DNA of 6,725 bases from an uncultured Clostridia bacterium. Its GTDB lineage: Bacteria; Bacillota_A; Clostridia; Oscillospirales; Oscillospiraceae. The notes under the pieces are model-generated. The model saw only the letters and a list, made by a program, of their open reading frames with translations, made no database searches and was not told the DNA's origin. Made by a program: the position numbers and the translations under genes. This document shows positions 1 through 5,711 of the stretch, in pieces (position 1 is the stretch's first letter; each line of letters opens with the position of its first letter). The stretch covers positions 1-6,725 of the forward strand of contig CAMVGI010000076.1 of assembly GCA_947166955.1 (NCBI GenBank), given 5' to 3'.

Positions 1-86
1 CGTCCAGGGCGACGCGTATGGAGTACGATTTTGTGACCCGCGTTGCGGAAAGCGAGTTCTATCTTCAGCGCGCCGGAGCGATGTGA
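1..86 (+). CDS. Possible 3' end of a plus-strand gene, product unrecognised (partial)
   Basis: The third plus frame is open from the window edge to a TGA at 84-86 and gives 27 residues ending in ESEFYLQRAGAM. The composition (MEYDFVTRVAESEF) is amphipathic and protein-like, with GC-rich codon third positions, and the sequence changes to AT-rich non-coding character soon after the stop. I do not recognise the family and there is no motif to name. Another plus frame is also open here (to about 153), but it is rich in Arg and Ser and looks like a shadow frame. It would be a partial gene whose start lies outside the window. Confidence is low because the visible piece is so short. Confidence 0.35.
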   Translation, partial: SRATRMEYDFVTRVAESEFYLQRAGAM

Positions 87-226
87 GTTCGGTCGCTGAC
101 CCACTATCAGACCCAGAACGGAAAATGAGCGGGCGGAAGCTGTGGACAAGTTAGCAACTTTCCAAACTTTTCGTGGACAAAATATCACGAAAACGATGGA
201 TAATCACGGATTTTCTGATTTTTCAG
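87..226. other. Non-coding AT-rich stretch with short repeats
   Basis: No supported gene lies here. The stretch carries the direct repeat GTGGACAA (142-149 and 173-180), an 8-bp inverted repeat (168-175 with 186-193), and a third related 9-mer, GATGGATAA, at 195-203. The first 9-mer, TGTGGACAA at 141-149, is one base from the complement of the DnaA-box consensus TTATCCACA. The others are weaker matches. These could be protein-binding sites, arm sites of a former mobile element, or chance. The stretch leads directly into the tRNA remnant. Confidence 0.4.
168..193. repeat. 8-bp inverted repeat, 10-nt spacer
   Basis: TTTTCGTG at 168-175 is exactly complementary to CACGAAAA at 186-193. The stem is weak and has no clear U-tract after it, so it is not a good terminator. 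It overlaps the second GTGGACAA repeat. A regulator or recombinase binding site is possible but not shown. Confidence 0.35.
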
Positions 227-274
227 TAGCTCATAACCCAGAGGTCGGAGGCTCGAGTCCGGCCACCAGCTCCA
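227..274 (+). pseudogene. tRNA remnant (3' half, CAU anticodon-like loop, ends in CCA)
   Basis: The loop CTCATAA (230-236) followed by CCC matches the anticodon loop and 3' stem of a CAU tRNA (Met, fMet or Ile2). AGGTC (242-246) fits a variable loop. CTCGAGT (252-258) between GG and CC fits a T-loop with one change from the usual TTCGAGT. The acceptor-like 3' strand ends GCTCCA, with CCA at 272-274. The 5' strand of the anticodon stem, the D-arm and the 5' acceptor strand are missing: the sequence upstream is AT-rich and does not pair. The T-stem (247-251 with 259-263) also has two mismatches. TAGCTCA at 227-233 resembles the start of a D-arm, so the remnant may be an internally deleted tRNA joined at a shared GCTC. 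It should not be a functional tRNA. A terminator-like hairpin begins at the next base, as expected after a former tRNA gene. Confidence 0.55.
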
Positions 275-311
275 AAAAATCTCCGAAAATCAATGATTTT
301 CGGAGATTTTT
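275..311. terminator. Bidirectional intrinsic terminator, 18-bp perfect inverted repeat
   Basis: Bases 275-292 are exactly complementary to 294-311. The core is ATCTCCGAAAATCA and its reverse complement, with one unpaired base at 293 (in practice a loop of about 3-5 nt). A-tracts and T-tracts flank the GC-containing centre, giving a run of 5 T on the plus strand and 6 T on the minus strand. It begins directly after the CCA of the tRNA remnant on the plus strand. It also lies downstream of the minus-strand tautomerase-glutaredoxin gene, so it can end transcription from both sides. Confidence 0.8.
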
Positions 312-361
312 GATTCTAAAAGTTGCAAAAACGATTTTCTCAAAACTCGTAACGAAGCGGC

Positions 362-375
362 TGCGGTTCGCCGCA
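362..375. repeat. Small GC hairpin with TTCG tetraloop downstream of the glutaredoxin fusion gene
   Basis: TGCGG (362-366), loop TTCG (367-370) and CCGCA (371-375) form a compact hairpin of the stable UUCG class when transcribed on the plus strand. On the minus strand it lies 23 bases past the stop of the fusion gene and the loop reads CGAA. No T-tract follows on either strand, so termination here would not be classical. It may stabilise the 3' end of the minus-strand transcript. Confidence 0.35.
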
Positions 376-398
376 AGGATTTTGCGCCGCCCCAGCGG

Positions 399-905
399 TC
401 AAACCACCGCGTCCAGCGCCTTTTTTACCTCTGCCTTGATCTTCTCATAGCTGTCGCCGGGGCGCGCCTCAAAGAGCTTGTCCGCTCCGGCATAGATCGT
501 CGGGACGTAATAGTAGTCGGTGTAGCGGCCCGCCGCCTCGCTTTCGCGCTCCTCCTCGATCCACTCGACCGCGACGCCGCGGTAGGCGGGATTCTCCTCG
601 CGCAGCTCGTCCAGCGCGCGGCGCGCCTTGTGGCAGTAGGGGCAGTTGTCGAGGTGCAGGATCGTGAGCATTTTCTCTGCGCTTTTCCACTCGCCGCCGA
701 GCATCAGCATCTTGTCCCGGTTCCGCGCGATCTCGCCGTGCTCGATGCGCTCGTCCCACTCCTCGGGCGGCACGGCATCATAGGAGATGTTGATGTGCTC
801 CTGCCGGCAGCCCCACAGCTCCAGCAGCGTCGCGTTGATGCGCTCCGCGACCTTGCGCACGGTCTCGTCGTCCTTGGGGAAGCCTTTGATGGCAATATAG
901 GGCAT
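399..905 (-). CDS. Tautomerase-glutaredoxin fusion protein
   Basis: The product is 168 residues with two domains. Residues 1-74 resemble the 4-oxalocrotonate tautomerase superfamily, closest in style to the longer PptA/YdcE-like members. After removal of Met the N-terminus is Pro (MPYIAIKGF), the catalytic base of that family, and WGC..HINISYDAVPPEEW matches the family's second half. Residues 78-168 are a glutaredoxin/thioredoxin-fold domain: beta strand TILHLD, redox motif CPYC at 88-91, and YYVPTIY with a cis-Pro-type Pro135. The start at 905 is preferred over one at 935 because it puts Pro at position 2 and has a perfect AAAGGAGGTC seven bases from ATG. An earlier start would add ten residues and block the catalytic Pro. 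It probably acts in cytosolic thiol-disulfide exchange; the tautomerase substrate cannot be told. The gene follows the radical SAM gene by 19 bases and is likely co-transcribed with it. Confidence 0.88.
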   Translation of the reverse strand: MPYIAIKGFPKDDETVRKVAERINATLLELWGCRQEHINISYDAVPPEEWDERIEHGEIARNRDKMLMLGGEWKSAEKMLTILHLDNCPYCHKARRALDELREENPAYRGVAVEWIEEERESEAAGRYTDYYYVPTIYAGADKLFEARPGDSYEKIKAEVKKALDAVV

Positions 906-910
906 GGGGT

Positions 911-920
911 GACCTCCTTT
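911..920 (-). promoter_or_regulatory. Strong ribosome binding site for the tautomerase-glutaredoxin gene
   Basis: The minus strand reads AAAGGAGGTC, with GGAGG seven bases before the ATG at 905. It is complementary to the 16S 3' end over its whole length. It decides the start in favour of the form with Pro as second residue, and it lies wholly in the short gap after the radical SAM stop. Confidence 0.85.
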
Positions 921-924
921 ATCG

Positions 925-1803
925 TTATGAATCAAAAAAGCTTATCTGCGGGAAACGCTCCGGCAGCTCCTGCATGAAGCGGAAACAGTCCTCTGGCTCA
1001 CAGAGGATACCGTGCTCCTCGCAGACGCCGCGAAACAGCTCCATAAGCTCCTTCGCGCGCGGGCTCGGCAGTTCGTAGGCACTTCCGTACCGCTCGATAT
1101 AGCGTTCCTTCACGCCCGGAAAGTGCTTGTCCAACGCCGCGTAAAAGTATTCCCGGCTGCCCTCGCGGAGCGTCAGGCCCATGTCAAAGCAGACGATCCC
1201 CGTCACGCCCACGCGGACGCACTCGCTCAGAATCGCCGCGACGTTCTCCTCCGTATCGTTGATGAACGGCAGAATGGGCGTCAGCCAAACGACCGTCGGG
1301 ATGCCGCGCTCTCGCATGGTTTCCAGGACCTCTATCCGCCGCTTTGTGTTGCAGACGTTCGGCTCAAGGAGCGCGCACAGCGCGTCGTCGTAGGTCGTGA
1401 GCGTCATTTCCACCACGCACTTGGCGGTCTTGTTGATCTCATCGAGCAGGTCAAGATCGCGGAGGATGCGGTCAGACTTCGTCTGGATCGCCAGGCCGAA
1501 GCCGTTGTCCCAAATGATTTCGAGGCACCTCCGCGTGAGAGCGAGTTCTTCTTCGCAGTGCATGTAGGGATCGGACATGGAGCCGGTGCCGATCATGCAC
1601 TTTTTCCTCTTGGACTTCAGGGCCTTTTCCAGAAGCGCGGGGGCGTTCTGTTTGGCCTCGACGTCCTCGAACGGGTGCGTGAACTGATAGCAGCGGCTCC
1701 TGCTGTCGCAGTAGACGCAGCCGTGCGTGCAGCCGCGGTAGAGGTTCATGCCGCAGCGCCCGCCGCTCGTGGCGAGGATTCCTTTTACATCGACAAAGTG
1801 CAT
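925..1803 (-). CDS. SPL-family radical SAM protein (COG1533/SplB-like)
   Basis: The product is 292 residues. The [4Fe-4S]/SAM motif CxxxCxxC is C25-THG-C29-VY-C32, inside GMNLYRGCTHGCVYCDSRS, the hallmark of the SplB-like 'DNA repair photolyase' group. Further family features are GTGSMSDPY (about 77-85), the LTRRCLE helix, IQTKSDRILRD, VEMTLTT, and LTPILPFINDTEEN, the usual P-ii-P-x-[TN]D segment. The family includes spore photoproduct lyase, but most members, including this compact type, have no proven substrate, so a repair role is only a suggestion. The ATG at 1803 is preferred, with GGAG eight bases upstream. A TTG at 1851 would add 16 residues unlike the family and lacks a ribosome binding site. 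It is the first gene of a likely two-gene unit with the glutaredoxin fusion. Both are GC-rich compared with the restriction genes upstream. Confidence 0.88.
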   Translation of the reverse strand: MHFVDVKGILATSGGRCGMNLYRGCTHGCVYCDSRSRCYQFTHPFEDVEAKQNAPALLEKALKSKRKKCMIGTGSMSDPYMHCEEELALTRRCLEIIWDNGFGLAIQTKSDRILRDLDLLDEINKTAKCVVEMTLTTYDDALCALLEPNVCNTKRRIEVLETMRERGIPTVVWLTPILPFINDTEENVAAILSECVRVGVTGIVCFDMGLTLREGSREYFYAALDKHFPGVKERYIERYGSAYELPSPRAKELMELFRGVCEEHGILCEPEDCFRFMQELPERFPQISFFDS

Positions 1804-1893
1804 AGTGTACGCTCCGGTGAGTGGGATGGTGCTGGAAAAGCTTAGAGGCAAGGCAGGATATGGGGGGGGAATCCCCTTTGTTTTGGCATTTCT
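1804..1893. other. Intergenic gap between res and the radical SAM gene, with a G8/C8 tract
   Basis: This 90-base gap separates the res stop from the radical SAM start. It contains eight consecutive G on the plus strand (1862-1869; C8 on the coding strand) next to GGGGATTCCCC, which can form a tiny 4-bp stem without a T-tract. I see no convincing -35/-10 pair and no classical terminator. Whether the radical SAM unit has its own promoter or is read from the restriction operon cannot be settled from the sequence. Confidence 0.45.
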
Positions 1894-4800
1894 CTACTGC
1901 ATGACCACTTCCATCAGCTTTTGATAGCTGTCCACCACATCGTATACAACATCGGCACCGCTGATCTTCTCAAAATGCTTCCGCGCGCAATCAATTTTTG
2001 CCTGTTCGACCGGCGAGATATGGTTGAACGTCAGCGTGTCGTTCGTTCCCTTGGTTTCGGCAACAAAGTAGATATGCTTGACCGTTCCCTCGTAAAATGC
2101 GATTGCCCAGTCGGGATTGTATTTGCCGACCGGCGTTGGGATAAAGAAACCGCTCGGCAGCTTCACATATACCGATACGCTCGGATTCTTGTCCAATTCG
2201 GAAACAAAATCAAGCTCGTTTTTAGAGTCGCAGACAACGTGGTCGTACAAATGCCGCGTAGTCTTCATCGCGTTGACACCCAGCTTGCCGCGAATCGTCG
2301 GCTCGGTGAAGATTTCTTCATCATAGTGCCTGTCGAGTGCGTCGTATGTAATATGCTTAACGATGATGGTAGCCTTCTCATCGTTGATGATAGCGGCAGC
2401 CTTGATGATGAAATCCTCTGGATTGTCCTTGAATTGGACGAACACCTGCGGCTTGACGCCTTGCAGAATGGCGACAATATCCTTTCGTGTCAGTTTGGTT
2501 TCTTCGACCAGCTTTCCAACCAGATCATACTTGACGCCGCGGCTCGCAGTTACCTGATGCTGCTTGTCCGGGGTACGGCTTTCGATTTTTGCAAAAGCTT
2601 CACCGGTGCGCAAAGCATCCTTGGATTGGATCGACTCCATTTCGCCGGTTTCCACCTTGAAATAGATTTTTGATACCCTAAGCTTATCATCCAATGCCGT
2701 GATTGCGTTCTTGATCAGCTCGTCCGCTTTAAAGTCCACGACATAGACGGACTTCGTGTTGATCTTCGACCACAGGGCCTGGAATTCCGCTTTTTTGAAA
2801 CGCTCCTCGTCAAAGGTGAGCGTAATATCGTTTTTGCGGGCGTTTTCAGGCTTCGTTGCATTTTCGCTGTAGACGGAATCAAGAATGCGGATGATAGAAT
2901 CCAACGAGCCTGCCACTTCTTCGGCGACCTTTACGCTGCCATTTGCCTTGTCCGCATAATACTTGTCGGTCAGAGTGCCAGCCTTGTCGATATAGCCCTG
3001 CATTCGCAGGTCGAGCCAAATCTCCCGCGCCGTATCGGCGGTGATGACTTCTGCGTTTCCGTCGGCGTCGGTAATCGTTTTTCCCTCGAACAGCTCCGGC
3101 GTGACCGCGCGTGGACGGTTGCCAATCGCCTCGGCAAGCTCGGATTGCAGCCCCTTGGCGAAGCTCTCGTAGCTCTCACTCGCGATGACGGTGAGCACGT
3201 TGACGTTGTGAACGTCGTCGCCCAGTACACCGGCATCCATGCGCTCTCCATCCTGATTGACGCACAGACGCAGCCCGCGGCCAACCTCCTGACGTTTGCG
3301 CACCTCGCTTCCGCTCTGCTTGAGCGTGCAGATCTGGAACACGTTCGGGTTATCCCAGCCTTCGCGCAGGGCGGAGTGGGAGAAAATAAAGCGCACCGGC
3401 GACTTCTTCGGATCGCGCTCCAACAGCAGCTCCTTGTTCTTCATAATAAGGTCATAGGCGTTAATGTCGTTCGAGAGCTTCGCCTTTTTATCATCGCCGG
3501 TGACCGTGTTGACGATATGCCCCTTCTTGTCAATGGAGAAATAGCCCGCGTGGGTGTCGGATGCGTTGATGGCATTCAAATAGTGGAGATAATCCTCGTC
3601 CCCGATGCTGAGTTGGAGCGAACCCACCACATCGTCATATTCTTCCTCAAACATATCGGCAAAGATGCCGTTATAAGCCTGCCCGTCGGCGCCGTAGCAC
3701 TTATAATGCGCCACCTCGTCGATGAAGAACAGAGACAGCACCTTGATGCCCTTGCGGAAAAGCTGGCGTTCCCGGTCGATGTGCGAAAGAATGGTCTCGC
3801 GGATCTGGATACGGCGCAGCTGCTCCTCGCTGACCTTGCCGATCACATCCCCAGCATAGAGCTTGATACCGTTTACAAACTCCACCGAATCGTCGCGTCC
3901 GTCAATGGATTTGACGGTATACCCGTTTTCGTACTCGGACAGATTGCCGGAATTATCAAAAACCCTGTATCCTTCGCCCACCGTTTTCGTAACCTTGCGA
4001 AGCCCTTTGGCGCCCATACAGTCAAATTGGATCGTGGCAGTCGGATTTGCTTTAGACAGATTGACGCTCTGCAAATAGACATAGCCCTCCGTGCCGGTGG
4101 TTCCGACCTCGGTGATGCCCTTGACCGCGATTTTCTTCACCAACCGCTTGTTGTACGCTTCCATAGCGTCCAGACGGTAAACCATGTTATAGATGCTGTC
4201 TGACTTGTGCGTCGCCGAGTAGCGCAGCGTGATCATGGGGTTGAACTGCTTCAGATTCTCCTTGGTCTGCTTGCCCTCCACGGACTGTGGCTCGTCGATA
4301 ATGAGGATCGGGTTGGTTTTGGCGAGGATGTCAATGGGGCGGCGGGAGCGGAATTCATCCAGCTTCCGATACAGCTTGCGCGCGTTTTCGCTTTTCGCGT
4401 TAAACGCCTGCGAGTTGACGATCATGACGTTGATGGCGCTGTCGGAGGCGAAGCGGTCAATCTCCGTCAGGCGGGCGGAGTTGTAGATGAAGAAGCGTAT
4501 CTTCTTCCCGTATTCCTCCGCAAAATGCTCCTGCGTCATCTGGAAAGATTTGTAGACGCCTTCGCGGATGGCGATGCTCGGCACGACCACAATGAACTTG
4601 CTCCACCCGTAGTGCTTGTTGAGCTCATACATGGTTTTGATGTAGGTATAGGTTTTGCCGACGCCGGTTTCCATCTCGATGGTCAGGTTGTATCGGCCCA
4701 TCAGCTCGGCGGACGGTTCGATCTGGTTGGAGCGCTGGATCTTCCGGATGTGCTCCAAAATCTCGCCGTCGCCCAGCTCCCGCACGATTGGCTCGTTGCG

Positions 4801-4986
4801 CCAGCCGGTAAATTCCAGCTCTGCCAGCTGGTCTGCCTGACCCTCGATCTCGTCCGACTTGGTATAATCCACCACCCCGCGATCCATGCGATAGGTGGGC
4901 GTAAGGTATGGCTGACCGGCAAAGACGTCAACGACCGCCTTTGCTGCCTCGGCTTGAAATTTTTGGTGTTTGAATTGGAGTTTCAC
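1894..4986 (-). CDS. res: Type III restriction enzyme, Res subunit
   Basis: The product is 1030 residues, close to usual Res length (about 950-1000). It provides ATP-dependent translocation and DNA cleavage in the Mod-Res complex. SF2 helicase motifs are in order: Walker A METGVGKT (105-112), DEPQ box in place of DEAD (231-234), SAT (257-259), motif V REGWDNP (541-547), and motif VI QEVGRGLRL (566-574). The C-terminal nuclease is PD-ExK: NPDW (Asp959) followed by ETK (Glu977, Lys979), with an upstream acidic residue in NELDF. All key residues seen are intact and the frame is open, so the enzyme looks functional. The start is GTG at 4986, with AAAGGAG seven bases upstream and only one base after the HNH gene stop. 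Res acts with the Mod encoded upstream; an HNH gene separates the two. It ends TAG at 1894. Confidence 0.96.
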   Translation of the reverse strand: MKLQFKHQKFQAEAAKAVVDVFAGQPYLTPTYRMDRGVVDYTKSDEIEGQADQLAELEFTGWRNEPIVRELGDGEILEHIRKIQRSNQIEPSAELMGRYNLTIEMETGVGKTYTYIKTMYELNKHYGWSKFIVVVPSIAIREGVYKSFQMTQEHFAEEYGKKIRFFIYNSARLTEIDRFASDSAINVMIVNSQAFNAKSENARKLYRKLDEFRSRRPIDILAKTNPILIIDEPQSVEGKQTKENLKQFNPMITLRYSATHKSDSIYNMVYRLDAMEAYNKRLVKKIAVKGITEVGTTGTEGYVYLQSVNLSKANPTATIQFDCMGAKGLRKVTKTVGEGYRVFDNSGNLSEYENGYTVKSIDGRDDSVEFVNGIKLYAGDVIGKVSEEQLRRIQIRETILSHIDRERQLFRKGIKVLSLFFIDEVAHYKCYGADGQAYNGIFADMFEEEYDDVVGSLQLSIGDEDYLHYLNAINASDTHAGYFSIDKKGHIVNTVTGDDKKAKLSNDINAYDLIMKNKELLLERDPKKSPVRFIFSHSALREGWDNPNVFQICTLKQSGSEVRKRQEVGRGLRLCVNQDGERMDAGVLGDDVHNVNVLTVIASESYESFAKGLQSELAEAIGNRPRAVTPELFEGKTITDADGNAEVITADTAREIWLDLRMQGYIDKAGTLTDKYYADKANGSVKVAEEVAGSLDSIIRILDSVYSENATKPENARKNDITLTFDEERFKKAEFQALWSKINTKSVYVVDFKADELIKNAITALDDKLRVSKIYFKVETGEMESIQSKDALRTGEAFAKIESRTPDKQHQVTASRGVKYDLVGKLVEETKLTRKDIVAILQGVKPQVFVQFKDNPEDFIIKAAAIINDEKATIIVKHITYDALDRHYDEEIFTEPTIRGKLGVNAMKTTRHLYDHVVCDSKNELDFVSELDKNPSVSVYVKLPSGFFIPTPVGKYNPDWAIAFYEGTVKHIYFVAETKGTNDTLTFNHISPVEQAKIDCARKHFEKISGADVVYDVVDSYQKLMEVVMQ

Positions 4987-4987
4987 G

Positions 4988-5710
4988 TCAGGACTCCTTT
5001 GTTACTTTTATTATCTCGGGATTATCTGTTCTTACAATACGAATCATGACAACAGGAAACTCCTGCTCCGCCCCAATACCACCGACAATTTTTTGTTTTT
5101 CTACGGCACAAAAAACCCAAAAGCCAGCTTCTTCGAGCTTTTTCAATTCGTCATTTAGCTCAAATCCCAAAACAACACGACCACCGGGATCCAAAAAGTC
5201 ATCGTAGTCCATATACTCATGTATTTGCTGTATAAAATCGCCAAGCATAGTGGCCTCTTCTTTTGATTTTGGCTCATCATGATCAAATGTCAACCCGCAA
5301 GAGCCTACGACATAGTGAAGCAATTCCTTGCCAGATGACACTTTTTGGAGGGGAATATCTTGATATGCTTGTTGGTGATATATCCTTAATGGCTCAATTT
5401 TTGGAGTCTTTGGTGTCTCCTGTGAGAAATTAGAACCACTTTCAATTAATCTATACCATCTGTCTCGATGCTCTATGAGCTCCTTTTCAGAAAAGCGAAT
5501 ACCCTTGGGGTGCCGCGGATCATACTGCCGGACTTCTGCGTGGCAATCAAAGCAAAGAGGAATAGCATTTTCGTAATTATCTGTTCCGCCGTCAGATTGC
5601 GCTTTAATATGATGAACCTCCATGTTGTTTCCGCAAAACTTATGGCAAATGCAGCAACAACGACCACATGCTATCATTGCTTTTTCTTTTACTGATTCGC
5701 TAAATGGCAT
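4988..5710 (-). CDS. HNH endonuclease-like protein with unrecognised C-terminal half
   Basis: The product is 240 residues. Residues 15-60 are an HNH (beta-beta-alpha metal) module: a Cys pair CxxC at 19-22, VHHI (His33, His34), Asn45/Asn48 in the TDNYENAIPLC segment, and a second pair C53xxC56 followed directly by His57. The four Cys form the usual structural zinc site and the histidines and Asn the metal-binding active site, so it looks catalytically intact. Residues 80-130 are polar and linker-like. Residues about 125-240 (GKELLHYVVGSCGLTF, HEYMDYDDFLDPGGRVVLGFEL, GFWVFCAVEKQKIVGG) look like a folded alpha/beta domain I cannot name; a sensor or regulatory role is possible only by analogy. 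The gene fits exactly between mod (one-base gap) and res (one-base gap) and is AT-richer than res. It may be an accessory nuclease of this Type III system or a recently acquired cassette. It has no membrane segment or signal peptide. Confidence 0.85.
   Translation of the reverse strand: MPFSESVKEKAMIACGRCCCICHKFCGNNMEVHHIKAQSDGGTDNYENAIPLCFDCHAEVRQYDPRHPKGIRFSEKELIEHRDRWYRLIESGSNFSQETPKTPKIEPLRIYHQQAYQDIPLQKVSSGKELLHYVVGSCGLTFDHDEPKSKEEATMLGDFIQQIHEYMDYDDFLDPGGRVVLGFELNDELKKLEEAGFWVFCAVEKQKIVGGIGAEQEFPVVMIRIVRTDNPEIIKVTKES
4994..5000 (-). promoter_or_regulatory. Ribosome binding site for res, inside the end of the HNH gene
   Basis: AAAGGAG on the minus strand sits seven bases before the res GTG at 4986 and overlaps the last codons of the HNH gene. 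It supports the GTG start and suggests translational coupling of res to the HNH gene. Confidence 0.75.
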
Positions 5711-5711
5711 A

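Noticed and set aside
362..375. Hairpin as the terminator of the glutaredoxin fusion gene
   Set aside because: No T-tract follows on the minus strand. The 18-bp repeat further on is a far better terminator.
142..450. Plus-strand open frame of 102 codons
   Set aside because: It runs through the tRNA remnant, the 18-bp terminator repeat and the 3' end of the glutaredoxin fusion gene. It lacks a ribosome binding site and resembles no protein.
906..935. Longer start for the tautomerase-glutaredoxin protein at 935
   Set aside because: It would overlap the radical SAM stop, lacks a ribosome binding site and would bury the catalytic N-terminal Pro.
1012..1845. Plus-strand open frame of 277 codons opposite the radical SAM gene
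   Set aside because: It is antisense to a clear family member in GC-rich DNA, where long shadow frames are expected. The product is low-complexity in Ala, Arg, Val and His.
3145..4203. Plus-strand open frame of 352 codons opposite res
   Set aside because: It lies wholly antisense to the intact res gene. The product has the Val/Leu/His/Asp bias of a shadow frame and no domain.
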